64,000 bases of DNA, from assembly GCA_014281115.1 (NCBI GenBank), contig JACONQ010000007.1, forward strand, positions 1,860,001-1,924,000, in the 5' to 3' direction. The notes under the pieces were generated by a model. The model saw only the letters and a list, made by a program, of their open reading frames with translations, did no database searches and was not told the DNA's origin. Both the position numbers and the translations under genes were made by a program. The first letter of the stretch is position 1. The number at the start of each line of letters is the position of its first letter. This DNA comes from Laburnicola sp. R22_1. Taxonomy: Eukaryota > Ascomycota > Dothideomycetes > Pleosporales > Didymosphaeriaceae. Shown here piece after piece: positions 58,800-64,000 of this stretch.

Positions 58800-59565
58800 A
58801 TTGTATACTTATAGTAAGAAAGAAACCTTATTAAAGCTAATTGCTAGAACCTCTATCCTATAGAACACAAATAGACAATTACCTACTATTTAATAGCTAG
58901 AAAGATAATAAGTAATTATATCTATAAAGCTATAAAGAAATAAGATCTTAGAGTAAAATACCTATTGCCCTAGTATAATTATATAGCTACTAAATTCTTA
59001 ACTATATATAAGTATATACTTATCAACTTAATAAATACTATTAATTTTTAAAGTGTAAAGGTAGGCTAGCAGTATATAAAGATTAATAACGCTACCTTAT
59101 TACTTAGGACATCTATGTAGTAACACTTATAGAATAATTATTTTACTTACTTATATTTATAGCAGCTTAGTTTAATCTAAAGCTAATCTAGTATAATATT
59201 ACTAACATCTTTATCTATGCAAATTTAGACAAAGAGATTAATTTAAAAATACTATAAGATTATACCTATTTAGGTACTATCCTATAGTTATATAAGGCAC
59301 TATATAGTTTACAAATTTTACTACTACTATAGTAGAGAGTTTTTATAAGTGCGCTTAAGAATCGTAGTTTTACTATAGTTCTATATAAACCTTACTATAT
59401 AATTAAAGATAGCATTATTACCTTCTTTTATATGGATAACCTTATTGTCGCCTACTTAAAGGATTAGAAACACGCTACTAACGTAGTAATAAGAAAAATA
59501 AATATAATACTTACCCTTACTAGAGGTAATAAACTTTAGTAGTTTCTAGCAACTTGACTGGAAGC
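58800..59565 (+). pseudogene. Ty1/copia reverse transcriptase fragment (copia 2)
   Basis: Plus strand, stops at TAG/TAA only. The legible part is FIYANLDKEINLKIL, then YKALYSLQILLLL, REFISALKNRSFT-like sequence, YKPYYIIKDS and FFYMDNLIVAYLKD. The catalytic YVDD reads YMDN (about 59428-59440). It closely parallels the RT of copia 1 (7625-12770) but is a different, more RIPed lineage. The reading frame fades after about 59565, where GC content rises locally. Confidence 0.75.
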
Positions 59566-60628
59566 TTATCGCTGTTAGTTTTCTTAAGCTTTAGCTTCTT
59601 TTTAGCGATAATCGCAAGCTTGTTAATTGTTTTTTAGGAACATAAGGAGGGGTCTATAGTAGATTAGGCATACTTAAGGTTAAACTTTACTTTGTAGCGC
59701 GGTCGCATCTTTATTTTATTTAATTTAGCTATAGTTATTAGTTATAATAGTGTGTAAGATAGCAGCAGGATTAGGCTCTCTTTATATTGGTAATAAGCAC
59801 CTTAACCTTATTACTACCTATATAAGTATAATAAGTTACTACTTAATAATTGTTCTAAACTATAGTTAAGTTAACTCTAAGCTAGTGTACGTAATAGCCT
59901 TGTAGGGTGCTAAATAATAAGCGCGTTATTAACTTAGTTATATATATTTAAGATTTTTTTTACTAAGAACTAGTGCATAGAAAAATAGGCTATAGCTAGT
60001 TATTTCTTTTACTAAAGTATAGCTGCGAGATACGGCTTTATTTACGAAAAAATAGTAGTTTCTAGAAATTAAAATTATTAAAAACTATGCAACTAAGTAA
60101 CTCTAGCTATTATAGGCTTTTTATATAGACAAGATTAGTTATCTTATAAATTAAACTAATCTTAAATATAATACACTAATATTAGTAGTTAAACTACTAC
60201 TACGTAAAGGTTTTACTTTAAATATAGAAATTCATTAATGTTAGTAGAACATAGGATTAATTCTCTACGCTATAATAACTATATAATTAATATTACTTTT
60301 ATAAGCTTTTAATTATTGCACTTCCTATTAAATTCTAGCAATATCTATTATAACGCTGCTAACTGCGTACTACTACACCTATCCTCTACCTAATTACTAG
60401 GACTATAATTTAGAGGAGTAGATACTTATAAGGTTATAAGCAATATAACTTCTTTTTGTTAACACTATCTTAAAACGCTTTTCTGTGTTAACAATAGTAG
60501 GAGGGATAACTACTATTATTATAATATTTTTATTAGAAACCCCTTAGTCGCAAAAAAAAATCCACAAGCGATATATTATTTATAGATAATACCCTTAATA
60601 AAAAAAGCTTATAAGAATATATTATTAA
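59566..60628. other. Unassigned RIPed DNA with a plus-strand coding remnant
   Basis: From about 60050 to 60640 the plus strand reads as former coding sequence with stop-only damage (for example FYIDKISYLINQTNLKYNTL, FSVLTIVGGITTII). This may be the RNase H end of copia 2 or another gene; not identified. A GC-richer patch at 59560-59720 has an 8-bp inverted repeat (TTATCGCT/AGCGATAA). Confidence 0.35.
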
Positions 60629-60918
60629 TGTTAAATAGATACTCTATAGCTAGCTATATAGATATTAATATCTAATACTCTATACTAGTAAGTGTAGAGG
60701 ATGTATAGGATAATTGTATAAGGAAAGAAAATAATAAAATAGAACTAACTTTAGTGTTAATTACTTATATTTAAAAGGAGTGTAGATAAAAAGAAGAAGA
60801 TTTAATAGCATAAAGGCTGCAGCGTATAGGCATTATATAATCCCTATATAATACTATTATATAATAATATTAAAACCTTAATACTTTTAGCTGCCCTACC
60901 CTATATAGTATATAGATA
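60629..60918 (+). repeat. LTR of family F, heavily RIPed
   Basis: 290 bp, TGTTAAATAGATAC ... AGTATATAGATA. It matches 26609-26898 in length and sequence and 31525-31796 in its right half. The flanks (ATTAA, CTAGT) do not form a duplication, so it may be one end of a lost element or a rearranged solo LTR. Confidence 0.65.
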
Positions 60919-61571
60919 CTAGTAACTTTTTATTTCAGATTACTATTAGTTGTTCTTTCTTTCTCTATACAAACTATCTACTTACTAGTTTTTACCCTAT
61001 TTATATATTATTTCCCTATCTATACATCTTCTAATTTTACTTGCCTACTCTAGTTAGTAGAAAGATTCTATTAAGTAACTATTTACTATACTTTACTACT
61101 ATTTATTAGAGACGCAATTAGACTTATTAATAGTAGAGTAGCTATCCAGCTAATAGTAGTTAAAGATAAGATTATATAATTAATAATATAATTATAGCAA
61201 TAGTATATTATTTATATAGAGCCTTTTTACTCAGTTTATTTTTATATAGTAGATAGACCAATTTATCTTATTTATTTAGGTAGCAATATTAGGTAATTAT
61301 GTAATACCAGATATGGAGAAGACAAATACTAATAAGGGATAGAAATTAAGACTTTAGATAAAAGAGAGAAATATATAAGATAGGCTTGTCTTTCTTTATT
61401 CTTTTTTTTCTTATTCTCTACTTTAAATATCTCATTATACGTGTTCTTTCTCTCTAGCTTTTTTCTTTTTTATTAAGCTAATACCCTATTTTATATAGTG
61501 CTAAACTATATTCTTTATTATATAATATTTTATCTTTATATAATGCTAACTTAGTGTAGATAATAGGGTTT
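60919..61571. other. Unassigned RIPed DNA
   Basis: About 650 bp, with a T/C-rich stretch at 61380-61490. Nothing recognised. Confidence 0.35.
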
Positions 61572-61586
61572 ATACTAGTAGGTCTT

Positions 61587-61923
61587 TTCTCCCCTAGGGT
61601 TAATCCGTAATGTCACGTAATCCCGGGCCGGCTATTTGACCCACCACCGTGTTACGTAATTAATAATTTCTTTAATAACTTTTTTTGCTGCAACAACAAC
61701 AATAATAATTATAATAGCTATACTAGATTGTAGACTATCTATTAACTGCTATTAATAATACTGCTATAAAGAAAGTTAATAATAAAATTATTATTATTTT
61801 GTATATAATTTGTTGCTACTACTATATACTAGGTACTAGATTTTGGTGCCTTTTATTTTACTTCTCTCTATGTATAGTGTGGACTCGACCTTGGTTAGAA
61901 TATCCACACAATAAAGATGTTTA
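61587..61923 (-). mobile_element. Internal-deletion derivative of element G with perfect 15-bp duplication
   Basis: 337 bp. The left 115-130 bp match 48586-48715 and the remainder matches about 49650-49852. The whole reading frame (about 930 bp) is missing. It is flanked by ATACTAGTAGGTCTT on both sides (61572-61586 and 61924-61938). Same termini as the full copy (TTCTCCCC ... GATGTTTA), so the derivative moved as a unit after the deletion arose. Confidence 0.82.
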
Positions 61924-61938
61924 ATACTAGTAGGTCTT

Positions 61939-63272
61939 AACTAGCTAGGCCTTCCTAGCTTTAATACTAATCTAGTAGCTCTTTTAGGTAAAAGAATGCG
62001 TATTATACTCTTAACTAGTTTTAGGCAACTTATATATTTATTTAGAGTATCTCTATTCATATAAGTTTTTCTATTCTTTGCTTTTATATAGATACTAACT
62101 ATAGAAAATAGGCTAAGGAGTTATATATTATATATCTACCTTTATATAATATTAATATTATTCTTATAGCTAATATATACTTATATCTATAGGTTACTAA
62201 GCTTATTTAGTATAAAGGCTACTTTTACGCGCTTCTTATTTAGTTATATAGTGTTCTTAGAGGCACTATATGCGCTTACTACTATAGTAGTAACTCTAGC
62301 CTTAGGCCCTTTACTAAGTATTATATAGTAGTAAACTTTTAGATAGAATTATATAGTTTTTGTATGTAGTAAAGCTATAGTGCTAGGTGTAATTATTGTA
62401 TAGAATAGGGCTAAATAGTAAAGTAGACACTTCTAGATATTATTTATAAGTACTAAAATAAAAATTCCTCTTTAAATAAATATACACTATATCTCTTCTC
62501 TTTCTATACAAATAATTAGATAAGAAAAGGTGTATTCTTAAGTAATGTGTGCGTGTAAAAAGAATTAAATAAATATATTATATAAAAGAATAAATAAATA
62601 ATAAAGAAATAGTGCTATAGGATGACTAGGAAGAGCTTGCGTCAGTAGGCTTAAGGCAATCTACTAATGCTTTAATAGTAATTATTAAGGTATTGCTAAA
62701 GATTAAGAACTCTAGAGCCTAGTTTATAGCCTTCTTTATATAGGTATTAGTAGAGTTATCTTTCCTATTAATTTATCTAATTTTAGGAATCTTACAGTAC
62801 TTATACAATTTGTAGAGTAATATAATATTAATTATAAGGCGCTTTTTATTTATATTTTCTAGGCGTATAAGATAGTTATAGAGAGACTTTAAATTTATAT
62901 AAATAACTATAGGAAATAGTAATAGACTAAGTATGTATATAATCTTCTAAAGGGTTATACTAATAGTAATAGTAATATTAAACCCTCCTACTATACTATA
63001 TAGCTTACTAGTAAGAACACTTCTTATTACTCTTTTACACTTAGTTAAATTCTAGTGTATAATATTTACTAGGATCTTAAAGTTATTACTATTACCTATA
63101 TAATAGTTATTACCTAGAGCGATTAAGAATCGTAGCTATAAGCTTAGATTCTTATTATTAGTAAATAAGCTATTAGTAAAAATAAATAGCTTTGGGCGAC
63201 AACGATCTAATAATATAAAGATAAGACTGCGCTTACTATTATTAATTTACTATTAGATTAATATATTAATAC
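61939..63272. other. Unassigned RIPed DNA
   Basis: About 1.3 kb. No repeat ends or protein family recognised. Confidence 0.35.
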
Positions 63273-63294
63273 CTTAATATCTTTATACGAGTGT

Positions 63295-63452
63295 TGTTAA
63301 ATTAACTACCTAGAGATAGAACGATAAAGGCTTTTATCTCAAATAATATAATAAAAAAGTAGAGCCCCCTTAGTGATTAAAAAAAGAGCGTAAAATAGAT
63401 AATTACAAAAAGAGTGAATTTGAACTACTAAGCGAGCTTGGTAGTCTTAGCG
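63295..63452 (-). repeat. SINE-like family I, longest copy, with 22-bp duplication
   Basis: 158 bp, minus orientation. The head reads GCTAAGACTACCAAGCTCGC, then TTAGTAGTTCAAATTC, where AGTTCAAATTC is a RIP-altered match to the tRNA B-box GGTTCGAATCC. The body carries GGGGGGCTCTACTTTTTTATT and the tail is GGTAGTTAATTTAACA. It is flanked by CTTAATATCTTTATACGAGTGT (63273-63294) and the same sequence with two RIP-type changes (63453-63474). The tRNA-like head, a shared 3' end among copies and variable-length duplications fit a SINE. Confidence 0.68.
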
Positions 63453-63474
63453 CTTAATATCTTTATATAAGTGT

Positions 63475-64000
63475 AATATAGTCTAAGTAGTAATAGACAA
63501 ATTAAATATAGCTTCTAGCTAGTATATAGATATAATATAGGCCACTCTTGCACGCTGCTTTATATATCTTTAAGTAGTATCCTTATTTTTAGAATTAATT
63601 ATATAAAGGCCTTTTGCTTAACCTTTCTATATAAGAATTATAGTATTATATATAAGCTAAATCCTTCTACTATTAAACTTAGTAGGCTAATCCTTAGTAA
63701 GGATAATCTTATCCTTTATATAGAAGACTACTTTTTTAGCTCTTCTTTTTCTTTTTATGTAAAGTTCTTATTAATAATACTAAGGATATTATCTGTCTAT
63801 AGGCTAGTAATTCTAAAGGTATGCTCCGCTTTATTAGTAATAAGCAGATATAGATTATATAATAAAGTCTTTATACTAAGTTTTTTTATAGTAGTTATAG
63901 TAGGTCTTAAACTAGTAAAGACCTAATTTAGCTATACTATAGAGTAGTTATATAATATAAAAGATTATGTCTTATAGAAAGTTTATATAGTTCTTTAGAT
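63475..64000. other. Unassigned RIPed DNA to the right edge
   Basis: AT-rich, no element end or coding family seen. Confidence 0.35.

Larger units (their letters stand above)
3431..64000. other. RIP-mutated AT-rich repeat compartment
   Basis: From about 3430 the sequence becomes TA-, TAG- and CTAG-rich on both strands and nearly loses CpA/TpG. No frame of 60 codons is open between 12027 and 21995, or between 31823 and 48670. Where protein families are recognisable, stops sit at former Gln/Trp codons and Asp, Glu and Gly have become Asn, Lys and Ser/Arg. Both follow from C-to-T change in CpA context, which is known as repeat-induced point mutation in Pezizomycotina. Islands with weaker mutation are 7625-12770, 23671-25804, 31525-31796 and 48620-49850. 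Confidence 0.93.

Noticed and set aside
56582..63452. Reading the family I matches at 56.6 kb and 63.3 kb as the two inverted ends of one 6.9 kb transposon
   Set aside because: Each copy has its own flanking duplication (11 bp and 22 bp), so they are separate insertions.
1..64000. Telomere repeats, CRISPR arrays, tRNA or rRNA genes
   Set aside because: No TTAGGG arrays, no regularly spaced short repeats with unique spacers (the 101-bp array has no spacers), and no cloverleaf tRNA or rRNA sequence were seen.

Overview
The window comes from a filamentous ascomycete fungus (Pezizomycotina). A pleosporalean or related Dothideomycete is my guess from the Fot1/pogo and Ty1/copia proteins, but nothing here fixes the species. 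It has two base-composition worlds. Bases 1 to about 3430 are GC-balanced and hold a probable five-exon gene (224-1982, minus), a second open frame (2184-3020, minus) and a promoter-like stretch. From about 3430 to the end the DNA is extremely TA-rich and has almost no long open frames. Ancestral CAG/CAA codons read as TAG/TAA and Asp codons read as Asn on both strands, which is the signature of repeat-induced point mutation (RIP, CpA to TpA) in a transposon-filled AT-rich compartment.

The AT-rich part is a stack of nested mobile elements, in order. (1) A Fot1/pogo element, family A, at 3641-5497. (2) A solo LTR of Ty3/gypsy family E at 7613-13474, split by a nearly complete Ty1/copia element (7625-12770). 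(3) A Ty3/gypsy chromovirus, family C (left LTR remnant to 20898). (4) A second family A element (21957-25926), split by a different pogo-like element, family B (23671-25804). (5) A cluster of short retroposons (26083-27031). (6) Ty3/gypsy E (27583-36197) with a solo LTR of family F inside it. (7) Ty3/gypsy D (40808-47993, target duplication CTTTT). (8) An unrecognised 1.27 kb element G (48586-49852). (9) A RIP-destroyed phosphotransferase (APH-family) gene at 50700-52180. (10) A 101-bp tandem satellite (54730-55445). (11) A second copia fragment, another F LTR, a deletion derivative of G, and SINE-like copies up to the right end.

The inner elements of each nest (copia 1, B, F at 31.5 kb, G at 48.6 kb) keep more GC and more readable frames than their hosts, so the RIP load dates them as later arrivals. 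No transposase or reverse transcriptase in the window can be active: all five recognisable reverse transcriptases have lost an Asp of the catalytic pair, and both pogo transposases have Asn in place of catalytic Asp.

The least explained items are several small insertions that carry long direct duplications without being LTR or TIR elements. They are element G (15-bp duplications at two sites; encodes an unrecognised protein of about 213 residues), a 60-bp insertion with 13-bp duplications at two sites, and a tRNA-like SINE family with 11- and 22-bp duplications and 5' truncation. Much AT-rich DNA between the named elements is too degraded to assign and is listed as such.
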